A stretch of DNA of 64,000 bases from an uncultured Polaribacter sp. (lineage in GTDB: Bacteria; Bacteroidota; Bacteroidia; Flavobacteriales; Flavobacteriaceae). The notes under the pieces were generated by a model, which saw nothing but the letters and a program-made list of their open reading frames with translations, searched no databases and was not told the DNA's origin. Positions 1-8,220 of the stretch are shown here, in pieces. Location of the stretch: assembly GCA_913020555.1 (NCBI GenBank), contig CAJWAC010000001.1, forward strand, positions 1 to 64,000. Reading direction: 5' to 3'. Within the stretch, counting starts at the first letter, position 1. Each line of letters begins with the position of its first letter. A program made the translations under genes and the position numbers.

Positions 1-213
1 GATCATGATGATAGAGTTGTGCCTGCACATAGTTTTAAATTTGCTGCAGAATTGCAAGACAAACAAGTGGGGAATAATCCAACTTTAATAAGAATTGAAA
101 CCAATGCTGGTCATGGAGCAGGAACTCCTGTATCTAAAACAATTGAGCAATATGCAGACATTTTTGGGTTTACGTTATTTAATATGGGTTTTGATGAACT
201 ACCAAACCTTTAG
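1..213 (+). CDS. Prolyl oligopeptidase family (S9) protein, C-terminal end only
   Basis: This is the last 70 codons of a gene that starts before the window; the frame is open from base 1. The fragment begins HDDRVVP and continues to NAGHGAGTP. In S9A prolyl oligopeptidases the Asp of the DDRV stretch and the His of the GHG stretch are two members of the Ser-Asp-His triad; the Ser would lie upstream, out of view. The family cleaves proline-containing peptides, usually in the periplasm in Flavobacteriia. An internal GTG at position 19 could be mistaken for a start, but homology continues upstream of it. A strong terminator follows the stop codon. Confidence 0.88.
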   Translation, partial: DHDDRVVPAHSFKFAAELQDKQVGNNPTLIRIETNAGHGAGTPVSKTIEQYADIFGFTLFNMGFDELPNL

Positions 214-232
214 AAAGAGTCTACTATAAAAC

Positions 233-266
233 AAAAAAAAGCGTTGACATAATCAACGCTTTTTTT
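233..266. terminator. Bidirectional intrinsic terminator
   Basis: The perfect stem GCGTTGA / TCAACGC (241-247 and 253-259) has a five-base loop, with a run of A before it and a run of T after it. It separates the prolyl oligopeptidase gene from the convergent lipoprotein gene and can serve both strands. Confidence 0.88.
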
Positions 267-285
267 AGTTTGAAAAGAAAGAAAA

Positions 286-945
286 TTATTTTAATCTACT
301 TATAATTTTCTTCACGTAACTCTTTGAAGTTTTTTCAATATTATCTGGTTCTTTAATTTTAGAAGTAACAATACCTACTAACTGTTCTTCTTTACTTTTT
401 TCTAAATCGTAAACCACAGTTTCTAAAACATAATTTGCAGAAGTATATGTAGTAATTTCTTTATTAGTGCTATTGTAATTGTAAGGAATATAAGAAGATG
501 GATGATTATAATAGCCATAAAAACCTCTATAGTATCTTGGGTAATAATATGCTCCAGCATAGAAATCATTATCATTACTTACCACAGATTTGGTGAATTC
601 TTGCACCTCTTTAACTACAGTAAGTACAATAGCATCGTAGCCTTTTTCTCTAAACATTACTTTTAAAGAATCTGCTTTTTCTGGCGAAATCTTTTGTTTT
701 GGATCTAGTATAGAAAACATTTTGTAACTTGAAGAGGCCTTAAAACCCTCACTTTGTAAAGCTTCTACTAGCTCGTTTTCAAAAGTTCTTCTTGCTGCAT
801 TATCATTTGTTCTTGCAATAGCTAGTATGTTTTTACTTTTCATGTCAGACATACTTTCGCTTTTCCACGAATTCAAAATTTCTATACTAGAACAACTACT
901 AAAAAGTGCTAAAAGAGCAACTATGCATACATATTTAAATCTCAT
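286..945 (-). CDS. Putative exported lipoprotein
   Basis: A 219-residue protein with a lipoprotein signal: a hydrophobic stretch then LFSSCSS, so the Cys near residue 18 would be lipidated. The body (about residues 38-115) has a mixed helix/strand look, with a segment AIARTNDNAARRTFENEL and a YDAIVLTVVKEVQE stretch, resembling small Bacteroidota lipoproteins that adopt a DUF4136-like or TolB-N-like fold; I cannot assign it firmly. Residues 128-150 form a Tyr-rich, low-complexity patch of YYYPRYYRGF type, followed by a YVLETVVYDLEKSK strand. It stands alone, convergent with the upstream peptidase gene. Function unknown. Confidence 0.75.
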   Translation of the reverse strand: MRFKYVCIVALLALFSSCSSIEILNSWKSESMSDMKSKNILAIARTNDNAARRTFENELVEALQSEGFKASSSYKMFSILDPKQKISPEKADSLKVMFREKGYDAIVLTVVKEVQEFTKSVVSNDNDFYAGAYYYPRYYRGFYGYYNHPSSYIPYNYNSTNKEITTYTSANYVLETVVYDLEKSKEEQLVGIVTSKIKEPDNIEKTSKSYVKKIISRLK

Positions 946-1518
946 TGTATTGTATTTATTATTAAAATATAAAGTTACAATAAAATTTGGAATAGGAATA
1001 CGTGTAGTACGTATTTATGATTCATAAAATAGGCTGATAGATCTCTAAACCACAAAATCGTCTTAACGAAAAAATAGCACCATCTCCTATAATTTTAATA
1101 GAACACATTAAACCAATTATTAAAACGAATAGCATTTACATTAGTCGCTTTTTTAAGGTAAAATATAATTACAAAAAGCTTAAAAAAACATTCGTTTAGC
1201 TTCAAAAAACAACCAAAATAAAGGCGCTGATAATCAACATATTACAGTTATTGAAATTGCGTACGTACGGAACTTTTATCGCATACGTATCGGATGTGAC
1301 TTCGGTACGTACGCGATAAAAGTTGGGTAAGTAGCAATAAAAAATAATGTTGGTAAATCAAGAATAAGAATTCTTTATTTTATATAATGATATATAAGAT
1401 TCAAGTGTGTATAAAAAACATTTAAATCAATAAAAAAATAGAAAAGAAAATACCAAAGTGTAACAAATACTATTTTTTTTAATCAAAGGGATGTAATTAT
1501 TTAAAAAACGAAAGTATT
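946..1518. other. Gene-poor intergenic region with a long palindrome
   Basis: 573 bases between two divergent genes. Besides the 83-nt palindrome annotated separately, there is an unassigned open stretch without ATG at about 1040-1200 whose translation (LNEKIAPSPIILIEH and onward, ending KKLKKTFV) matches nothing I recognise. A near-palindrome centred on GAATTC lies at 1363-1379. The final 100 bases are A/T-rich and should hold the promoter of the hydrolase-sigma operon, but I see no clean TAnnTTTG box there, which would fit an ECF-type promoter. Confidence 0.6.
1256..1338. repeat. 83-nt imperfect inverted repeat (long hairpin)
   Basis: The left arm 1256-1292 and right arm 1303-1338 pair almost throughout. 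The outer part is ATTGC / GCAAT, then two TAC/GTA blocks, then the perfect 12-bp core AACTTTTATCGC / GCGATAAAAGTT, then an inner TACGTA-containing stem capped by a ten-base loop. The G+C-rich GTACGTAC blocks stand out from the surrounding A/T-rich sequence. It has no T tail, so it is not a simple terminator. It may be a miniature or REP-type repeat, but no second copy is visible in this window. Confidence 0.7.
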
Positions 1519-2406
1519 ATGTCAAAAATTATTAAAATTATTCTAACATTATTTATTGCCTTTGCAACAACAAATTTTTCTTTTGCACAAAAGAAAACAA
1601 CTGTAGATAAAACACAACAACCAGAACCAATTGTAGTAGAAATGATTGGAGAGGGAAACCCTATTTTTTATCTTCCAGGTTTTACGGTTGCTGGTTCAAT
1701 ATGGAAAGAAACTACTGAGAAAACAAATCTAAATGGTAAGTCTTATTATATTTCATACGCAGGTTTTAATGGAAATAAGCCAATAGAAATGCCATGGTAC
1801 AGTAGTATTAAGAAAGCTATTATTAAATATATCAAAGAAAATAATCTTAACAAAATAACAGTAGTTGGGCATAGTATGGGCGGAAATTTAGCTGTTGATC
1901 TGGCATATGAACTCCCAAATAAAATTTCAAAAATTATAATTGTTGATGCATTACCTTGCATGCGTGAAGTTATGATGCCAAATGTACCCGCAGAAAGTTT
2001 ATTTTATGAAAGTCCATACAACAAACAAATGCTTGAAATGAATGAAACACAATTTAAAGGCATGGCCTCTATGATGGCATCAAACATGACACTAAATAAA
2101 GAGAAATTTGAAACATTAACAAATTGGATATTAGAGGCTGATCGAAAAACTTGGGTGTACGGCTATACAGATTTATTAAAACTAGATTTAAGAAGTACAT
2201 TAAATAAAATAAAGTGTAAAACTTTAATTATAGGCGCCTCTTTTCCTGATGTTAACATCGCAAAGAAACATTATGAAAACCAGTATACAACCCTTAAAAA
2301 TAAAACAATTGTTATGGCTTCAAATAGTAAACATTTTGTAATGTTTGATCAACCAGAATGGTTTTATAAAACTATAAATGATTTTTTAATCGATGAAAAA
2401 AAATAA
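1519..2406 (+). CDS. Exported alpha/beta-hydrolase
   Basis: 295 residues with an N-terminal signal peptide (hydrophobic core to about residue 23, then FSFAQ). The alpha/beta-hydrolase fold shows an oxyanion-region motif FYLPGF near residue 52 and the nucleophile elbow GHSMGG near residues 117-122; a late His in the SKHFVMFDQPEWF segment fits the third triad member. Substrate unknown; likely an esterase or lipase-like enzyme of the periplasm. It opens a three-gene operon and overlaps the sigma-factor start by 14 bases, so translation of the two is probably coupled. Pairing with an ECF sigma factor suggests the hydrolase belongs to the same stress or sensing circuit; that is inference. Confidence 0.82.
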   Translation: MSKIIKIILTLFIAFATTNFSFAQKKTTVDKTQQPEPIVVEMIGEGNPIFYLPGFTVAGSIWKETTEKTNLNGKSYYISYAGFNGNKPIEMPWYSSIKKAIIKYIKENNLNKITVVGHSMGGNLAVDLAYELPNKISKIIIVDALPCMREVMMPNVPAESLFYESPYNKQMLEMNETQFKGMASMMASNMTLNKEKFETLTNWILEADRKTWVYGYTDLLKLDLRSTLNKIKCKTLIIGASFPDVNIAKKHYENQYTTLKNKTIVMASNSKHFVMFDQPEWFYKTINDFLIDEKK

Positions 2407-2902
2407 AACCGAACTTTTTGAGAACATATATCACAAGCACAAACCTATGGTTTTACAAATGTGCTTGGGTTTTGTTAAAGGAGACAAGCACATTGCTAAT
2501 GACTTATTGCAGGAAGTTTTTATTAGTGTTTGGAAAAATTTAGAGCGTTTCAGAGGTGCATCTACCTATAAAACTTGGATTTATAGAATAACTGTAAACA
2601 CTTGCTTACAGTATATCAAAAAAGAGCAAAAAGTAAAGACTTATGCCATTTCAGAAATAGAACAACAAAATTCTGAAGATACTAGCGAAAAGACAACAAA
2701 TCCAAATATTCAAAGATTGTACAAAGCGATTGGTCAACTAAAAAAAATAGACCGATTGATAATTATGATGGTTTTGGAAAATCAAGATTATGATAGTATT
2801 TCAGAAATTATGGGTATCTCTCCCATTAATGTAAGAGTAAAAATTCATAGAATTAAAAAGCGTTTAGAAACAATTTTAAAAAGTAGTAATGATGATGAAT
2901 AG
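2393..2902 (+). CDS. ECF-type RNA polymerase sigma factor
   Basis: 169 residues, the normal size for an extracytoplasmic-function sigma-70 factor. Region 2 (about residues 10-75) contains DLLQEVFISVWKNLERF and the promoter-melting helix TYKTWIYRITVNTC. Region 4 (about 110-165) contains the helix-turn-helix DYDSISEIMGISPINVRVK. The start lies inside the upstream hydrolase gene and the stop inside the downstream membrane-protein gene, each time with a 14-base overlap, so the three products are probably made together. The downstream membrane protein is the natural candidate for its anti-sigma factor. The target promoters cannot be read from this window. Confidence 0.93.
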   Translation: MKKNKTELFENIYHKHKPMVLQMCLGFVKGDKHIANDLLQEVFISVWKNLERFRGASTYKTWIYRITVNTCLQYIKKEQKVKTYAISEIEQQNSEDTSEKTTNPNIQRLYKAIGQLKKIDRLIIMMVLENQDYDSISEIMGISPINVRVKIHRIKKRLETILKSSNDDE

Positions 2903-3488
2903 CGAATTTAATAAGCTTCAAAGCGGATGGGAAAGCAATAAAAAAGAAATGAATCTTTCTAACGATGGGTTAGATATGATGTACCTTAAAATAAGAGAAA
3001 AAGAAAAAGAGAATTATTTTTTCTATTATGGCACAATTGCAATTTTATTAACAACACTTATCGTAATTTCTTTATTTTTTTATTATTTGGCTCCAGTAAA
3101 AGAAACGTTAAGTAGAATTGGTGTGGCATTAATGATTTCAGGATTGATGTTTCGAATAATTATTGAAATGATCAGCATCTATAAAGCAAAACAAATTAAC
3201 AATATTGATAATATTTTAAAAACGACCGAAAACAGCTTCAATTTTCATGCGTTTAGAAAAACGATACATCAAATAATAGCTCCAATAATTATTGTTTTAT
3301 ATACCATTGGTTTTTATATAATTACACCTGAGTTCAGTTTATACATTAAATTTTGGAATTTAGTTTTAATGGATGTTTCGTATATAATTATCGCAATAAT
3401 TCTATTTCTTATAATACGAAAAGGAGTGCATAAAGAAATGCAAAAACTAACTGATATTTTAGACCTAAAAAAGGATATAATGGAGTAA
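2889..3488 (+). CDS. Four-helix membrane protein, candidate anti-sigma factor
   Basis: 199 residues. A soluble N-terminus of about 45 residues (LQSGWESNKKEMNLSNDGL, then a charged helix) is followed by four predicted transmembrane segments at roughly 47-68, 77-98, 123-143 and 152-175, and a short charged C-terminus. No enzyme motif is seen. The start overlaps the sigma-factor stop by 14 bases within ATGATGATGAATAG. A short cytoplasmic domain ahead of membrane segments, encoded directly after an ECF factor, is the usual layout of a membrane anti-sigma factor; the sequence itself does not match a family I can name, so this role rests on context. Confidence 0.7.
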   Translation: MMMNSEFNKLQSGWESNKKEMNLSNDGLDMMYLKIREKEKENYFFYYGTIAILLTTLIVISLFFYYLAPVKETLSRIGVALMISGLMFRIIIEMISIYKAKQINNIDNILKTTENSFNFHAFRKTIHQIIAPIIIVLYTIGFYIITPEFSLYIKFWNLVLMDVSYIIIAIILFLIIRKGVHKEMQKLTDILDLKKDIME

Positions 3489-3530
3489 AAACTGCTACCA
3501 GGCACTAAACCATAAAGTGTTTAAGTAAAG

Positions 3531-4320
3531 TTATTCTAAAATTATTTTTTTGTTTAGTTCACCTGCTTCTGTATTTAACTGTACAATGTAAATTCCAGTA
3601 TATAAATTTGGTAAATGAATATCTGAAACTCCTTTTGAAGCGAAAGATTTTTCTAATACTTTTTTACCCAAAACACTAAAAATTTTAACAGAAGCATTGG
3701 CGCTATTTATCCCTAAAACTCTTAAAGTATTTTTATTAGGAGTAAAAATACGAACTCCAGTTAATACAATATCATCTATGCTTAATGCAGAATTACTCGT
3801 GTGTAAATAAAAACGTCCTGTGCCATTTAAAGTACCGTTTAAAGTTACTTTATAGTTCGTATTCGGCTCATCTAATCTTGTCATAATTCCATTTTGTCTA
3901 TCTTCTAAAAAGACCTTTAAATCTGCAGGTAAATTCATCGCTTCTGCGGTAAATGTAATTTCTTTATCAGTTTCTATAATAATACCTACTGGAATTACCA
4001 TACTTTCATAATCTTTATTTGGTAAGGATTGTACTTGGTAATTTTTACCTTCATTATTAGAAAGTAGGTGAGTGTATACACAAAACTTATTCGGAATACC
4101 TCCAAACGCTTCTCCATCGTAGCCATTGTCAAAACCTGTTGTCGCATTGTTTACATAATAAATTTTTGCAAATCTATTATTGATTCCATCCGATACTTGT
4201 AATTTCAGTTCCGTTTTTGTTGATTTTTGAAAAGTATCTGTACTATTTAATTGATTTGCATGTGAAAAATTTAAATCAGTATCACTATTTACTCTAGTAA
4301 AAAATCCTTGACCTGGGGAA
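3531..4320. repeat. Direct repeat copy A (T9SS C-terminal coding region)
   Basis: This stretch encodes the last part of the GH5 protein and closely matches 7433-8220 at the base level, with long identical blocks around GATTTTTC and TTTTTACCCAAAA. Both copies are in the same orientation, about 3.9 kb apart. The similarity is strongest over the first 550 bases and fades toward the spacer. Confidence 0.8.
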
Positions 4321-6806
4321 ACTTTAAAATCATCAATAGTTACTTTAGCATCATAATTATTTGACGATGAGTTCCATAACCAAATCGTTTCTGAGACCAA
4401 AAAATTTGTGTTGTCGGTTAAAAAAGAACTGCTATTTACGTATGCTGGGTATGGATTTCCTATAAGATTATATCCATTGTTAATAGAAATTACCGCAGCA
4501 GATATATCTGTTGTATTTATAGATCCAGTAAACATAACACTTCCGGAAGTAGTACCTCTTTTTATAGCATAACCAATCCCTGAAGTAAAAGGACTTGAAT
4601 CTGTTCCTGCTTGATAATAAATCCAATCATCTATTTGGGTATCATAGGTTGCAATGCCTCTATTACTCGCAGTCCCTGAAACAATATCATTTGCTTCAAT
4701 CCATGCATCATCATAGGTTTCTCCTGCAGTAGGTGAAGCAACCAAGTACCAACCTCTAGAATCGTCAGCTACGTATGTGATTGTTCTGTTGTATGAGATA
4801 TTTCCTATTGAAGTTCCGTTTACAATTAAAGATCCTCCATGATTAATGGATAAAGCGGCAGCAGCTTCTACAGTTAAATTATTAACAACAGCTGCTGTTG
4901 TTTCGCTAATAACTGGATAATTATTTGAGCTTGAAGGAATAAATACATGTGACGTATTTATAGGAATACCCGAATCCCAATTGCTATTCGTCTCCCAATT
5001 TGTATCTGTTGCTCCTAACCATGTAGTTTTAGTGTCTTCAATAATTGTTTCAAAATCATCAAAAAAGTAGGTTCCTTCAAATTCGCCAACTAATGCTTGA
5101 AGCTGTATTGATGAAGTTTGGTTAGAAACAAAATATTCAAATTCAAAAGGGGTTTCAGTATAGGTGTTTGTTAAATTAAATGCAGGTGAGGGAACAAAAG
5201 AGTCAACACCATTTACAACCGCTTTTACCCTCAACTTAAATGCTTGTCCATTTGCATTTAATGATTTTGCATACACTTTAAAAGTTATTTTTTTGTTTGT
5301 GAGGTCTTGTGTGTATGTTGTATTGCTCAAGATAACCTTGTTATAGACATCTGCCGAGGAGACCACGATTTTTGCTCCTGACTCTCCAGTTTTTGAATTT
5401 GTAGTAGCATCACTAAAAGTTGCCACAGCATTTCCCAAAACTCTAAAACTCCAATTGGTATCGTATGTCCCACAATCAAAACTAGAATTTAAAACAACAC
5501 TATTTGTTGGTCCATAACAAGTTGGCCATGTTCCAGATTCTAATAAGGCATCTTTTACGTCCTCCACCCAAGTAGAAGTATCAATGAGCGTACTTATGTT
5601 TGTGTTTTTTGGATTATAAGTATTTACTGAAAAATTAGCAATCGCATAATTCACAGTAGAAAGGTTGTCTAATCTCATATGTATCGTTTTATTCGATTTA
5701 GGACCTGAATCCCAAGCAGCAAAAGAAAACCCTCTGTTAATTGCTTGTTCTGCGACATATCTGTGGTATTCTATGCGTGATGCATTCTCTGGACCACCAT
5801 CTGCAAAACCTGTACTATTGCCTACAATTGTATTTAGATCTCCTGAACTATAATTATAACCTCCTGTATTGTCTGCGCCAAATTCACCAACAAAAACAGG
5901 AATATTATTAGCTGTTGCCCAATTTGAAACCTCATCAAACCTTGCAGTTAAGGTGTTTTTATCTGTATTTGTACCCCAATTTTCATCATCTCTAGAATCT
6001 GCGCTTGAACTTGTAAAATTAAATGGTTGGTAATAATGAAATGTTGCAATTAAATAAGCATCATTTGTAATAATTGAAGATTCAATTTGAAGAGGCGCTT
6101 CATGTGAAGTTGCTGTTCCTCCAGTAATGATAATATTTCGAGTTGTGTTATTAAATCCTGTTGCTCTAATTATTGAAATAATATCTGAATTTAAAGTATT
6201 CATATCTTGAGCAGTCATGTGAAAATAGGGCTCATTAATAACTTCAAATAATAGATTTTCAGAATGATTTTTCAAACGTTCTGCCACTTGTGTCCAAATA
6301 GCTCTAAATTTTTCATTGTCAGCAGCTCTTTTTGCTGAAGTAGGGTGAGTATATGCTGTTTCTGCAGAATCAAAAGTATAAATGAACTCAGATTTTAAAT
6401 CTGATCCGTGAAAGTCTAGTGTTACAACCAGACCTTTTTCTATTCCCCATCCAATAACTGTTTCAATTCTATCTAGATATGTTGAACTCACCACATAATC
6501 AGCTGAGGTTCCAGAATAGTTCGCGGCAGTTCCTGCCGCTTTAGAATAACTAGAGGTATTACCTGTTGTTCGATACCCAAAAAAATCAATCGGAATTCTA
6601 ACGTTTGTAAATCCTGCTGCTGCTACGTCTGTAAAATATTGTTCTTGTACCTCAGGAGACCAGTTGCCTTCTACTGGGGCACTAAAAACATTTCCAAGAT
6701 TAATACCTCTACCCATTTGTTTAACCATGTCATGAGGAGATGTCTGAGAATGCAGCATAAATGATGATGTAATTAAGACAAAAAACAAAAAGATACTATG
6801 TTTCAT
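3531..6806 (-). CDS. T9SS-secreted GH5 endoglycanase with CBM-like module
   Basis: 1091 residues. A signal peptide (about 1-20) is followed by a GH5 TIM barrel (about 25-395), with the opening GRGINLGNVF, acid/base Glu192 in FEVINEP and nucleophile Glu308 in PVFVGEFG. A jelly-roll-like, CBM4/9-type segment occupies about 435-590, then the flavobacterial spacer that begins TTWLGATDTNWETNSNWD, and finally a T9SS sorting domain (about 1010-1091) ending NKKIILE. The enzyme is therefore released or anchored outside the cell and should cut a beta-linked glycan backbone; from its neighbours a xylan or mixed glucan is likely, but the GH5 subfamily cannot be fixed by eye. Its C-terminal DNA is a near copy of that of the 828-residue gene at 7433-9919. 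Confidence 0.92.
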   Translation of the reverse strand: MKHSIFLFFVLITSSFMLHSQTSPHDMVKQMGRGINLGNVFSAPVEGNWSPEVQEQYFTDVAAAGFTNVRIPIDFFGYRTTGNTSSYSKAAGTAANYSGTSADYVVSSTYLDRIETVIGWGIEKGLVVTLDFHGSDLKSEFIYTFDSAETAYTHPTSAKRAADNEKFRAIWTQVAERLKNHSENLLFEVINEPYFHMTAQDMNTLNSDIISIIRATGFNNTTRNIIITGGTATSHEAPLQIESSIITNDAYLIATFHYYQPFNFTSSSADSRDDENWGTNTDKNTLTARFDEVSNWATANNIPVFVGEFGADNTGGYNYSSGDLNTIVGNSTGFADGGPENASRIEYHRYVAEQAINRGFSFAAWDSGPKSNKTIHMRLDNLSTVNYAIANFSVNTYNPKNTNISTLIDTSTWVEDVKDALLESGTWPTCYGPTNSVVLNSSFDCGTYDTNWSFRVLGNAVATFSDATTNSKTGESGAKIVVSSADVYNKVILSNTTYTQDLTNKKITFKVYAKSLNANGQAFKLRVKAVVNGVDSFVPSPAFNLTNTYTETPFEFEYFVSNQTSSIQLQALVGEFEGTYFFDDFETIIEDTKTTWLGATDTNWETNSNWDSGIPINTSHVFIPSSSNNYPVISETTAAVVNNLTVEAAAALSINHGGSLIVNGTSIGNISYNRTITYVADDSRGWYLVASPTAGETYDDAWIEANDIVSGTASNRGIATYDTQIDDWIYYQAGTDSSPFTSGIGYAIKRGTTSGSVMFTGSINTTDISAAVISINNGYNLIGNPYPAYVNSSSFLTDNTNFLVSETIWLWNSSSNNYDAKVTIDDFKVSPGQGFFTRVNSDTDLNFSHANQLNSTDTFQKSTKTELKLQVSDGINNRFAKIYYVNNATTGFDNGYDGEAFGGIPNKFCVYTHLLSNNEGKNYQVQSLPNKDYESMVIPVGIIIETDKEITFTAEAMNLPADLKVFLEDRQNGIMTRLDEPNTNYKVTLNGTLNGTGRFYLHTSNSALSIDDIVLTGVRIFTPNKNTLRVLGINSANASVKIFSVLGKKVLEKSFASKGVSDIHLPNLYTGIYIVQLNTEAGELNKKIILE

Positions 6807-7223
6807 GATTCTGGATATTTAGATAACGTAAAATTAGTAGTACATGTTTTATTTAAAAAAAAGCACTCAATTTTTAAACGAGTACTTTTTAAGTTGTATG
6901 AAAATCTCTAAAGTTTTAAAAGAATCCTTTACCAAGGTTAGTGGGTCTTAATTGCTCGCAATTTAAGGAGATTTAAATTTTATTAAGTTTATCTCTTTAG
7001 ATTATATATTTACTTTATTAACCTTTGTTTGAAGCACATCTTTATGGAATGTGTTTTAGACGTTTCGCCCTGAATTTAAATGAACATCCTTTTTAAAAAC
7101 TATGATTTTTTGAATACTATGCTGCGTTATTTATGAGATAATTTATAATAAAATAGTACCTGTTTGGTTTTTAAAAGACAGCTTTATAATTTTGTTATGG
7201 AACAATCTATTTTATACTCTATA
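6807..7223. other. Intergenic region between GH5 and the small-peptide gene
   Basis: 417 bases without a gene. Read on the minus strand it holds the terminator at 6855-6890, and after it the GH5 leader with a possible weak promoter (TAATTTTA, one mismatch to TAnnTTTG, about 25 bases before the ATG). The portion 6900-7200 contains a short CACAT/ATGTG inverted repeat near 7036-7056 and nothing else I can name. Confidence 0.5.
6855..6890 (-). terminator. Intrinsic terminator after the CBM-protein/peptide unit
   Basis: On the minus strand a stem GTACTC / GAGTGC (one wobble pair), extended by flanking A/T pairs, is followed by eight T. It should end transcripts coming from the 828-residue and 60-residue genes before GH5, making GH5 a separate transcript. 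Confidence 0.7.
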
Positions 7224-7406
7224 TTAAAACCCAGACCCAGGATCAGATGGCACAGAGCTAGCTTGTGCTTTTTGAGGGTTTAGAATCATATATGTACCCA
7301 ATGCCGTTAAGGCTGTGTATTTACCAAAATTACCAATTTTTTTTAGAGCATCTTTACGAGAAATATCTTGTGTGCTACCTTGCGTATTTTTTGACTGTTT
7401 TTTCAT
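7224..7406 (-). CDS. Small exported peptide, 60 residues
   Basis: The sequence has a charged start (MKKQSKNTQGSTQDISRK), then LKKIGNFGKYTALTALG, a hydrophobic stretch to about residue 43 and an AQASS cleavage-like site, leaving a mature part of roughly ten residues rich in Ser, Pro and Gly (SVPSDPGSGF). The SRKDALKK segment is placed like a Tat-type signal but lacks the twin Arg. It starts 26 bases behind the T9SS CBM-protein stop and is surely co-transcribed with it. Similar tiny signal-bearing proteins occur beside secreted proteins in Flavobacteriia, from memory. Function unknown. Confidence 0.7.
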   Translation of the reverse strand: MKKQSKNTQGSTQDISRKDALKKIGNFGKYTALTALGTYMILNPQKAQASSVPSDPGSGF

Positions 7407-7432
7407 GATATTCTATTATAGGTTCTAATTAA

Positions 7433-8220
7433 TTATTCTAAAATTATTTTTTTATTTAATTTACCTGCTTCTGTGTTGAGTTGTATAATGTAAACTCCCG
7501 TATTTAAGTTTGGTAAATTAATATCTGAGACTCCTTTTGAAGAAAAAGATTTTTCCAATACTTTTTTACCCAAAATACTAAAAATTTTAACAGACGCATT
7601 AGCGCTATTTATACCTGAAACTCTTAATGTACTTTTATTAGGAGCAAAAACACGAACTCCAGTTAATGCAATATCTTCTGCGCTTAATGCAGAATTACTT
7701 GTGTGTAAATAAAAACGCCCTGTACCATTTAAGTCCTCACTTAAAGCTACTTTATAGTTGTTATTTTGCTCATCTAATCTTGTGATAACTCCATTTTCTC
7801 TGTCTTCTAAAAAGACTTTTAAATCTGCAGGTAAATTCATAGCTTCTGCTGTAAAAGTAAGTTCTTTGTCAGCTGCTGCAATAACACCTACAGGTATTAC
7901 CATAGTTTCATAATCTTTATTTGGTAAGGATTGCACTTGGTAATTTTTACCTTGGTTGTCTTCTAACAAATGTGTAAAAACTGATAACGAATTTGGAATT
8001 CCTCCAAATGTTTCTCCTTCAAAACCATAGTCAAAACCTTTAGATGCATTATCTCTATAATAAATTTTGAAAAAACGATAATTTGTGCCATCATTCATCA
8101 ATAATTTTAAATCTGTTTTAGATGTTTTTTGAAAAGTACTGCCTGTATTTAGTTGATTAGATTCTGCGAAAGTAACTGTACCATCTGATATAGCTTTTAC
8201 GAAAAAACCTTGACCAGGAG
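7433..8220. repeat. Direct repeat copy B (T9SS C-terminal coding region)
   Basis: Near-identical partner of 3531-4320 in the same orientation, encoding the C-terminal tail of the 828-residue protein. Many differences fall at third codon positions, so both copies are under selection as protein. Confidence 0.8.

Noticed and set aside
1040-1200. Possible small gene without ATG
   Set aside because: A stop lies at its beginning, no start codon with leader is seen, and the translation matches no family; kept only as a note on the intergenic region.
1256-1338. Integron attC-like site
   Set aside because: The right end reads GTTGGGT, as in attC core sites, but the left end (ACGGAAC) does not fit RYYYAAC, and no integrase or cassette array is present.
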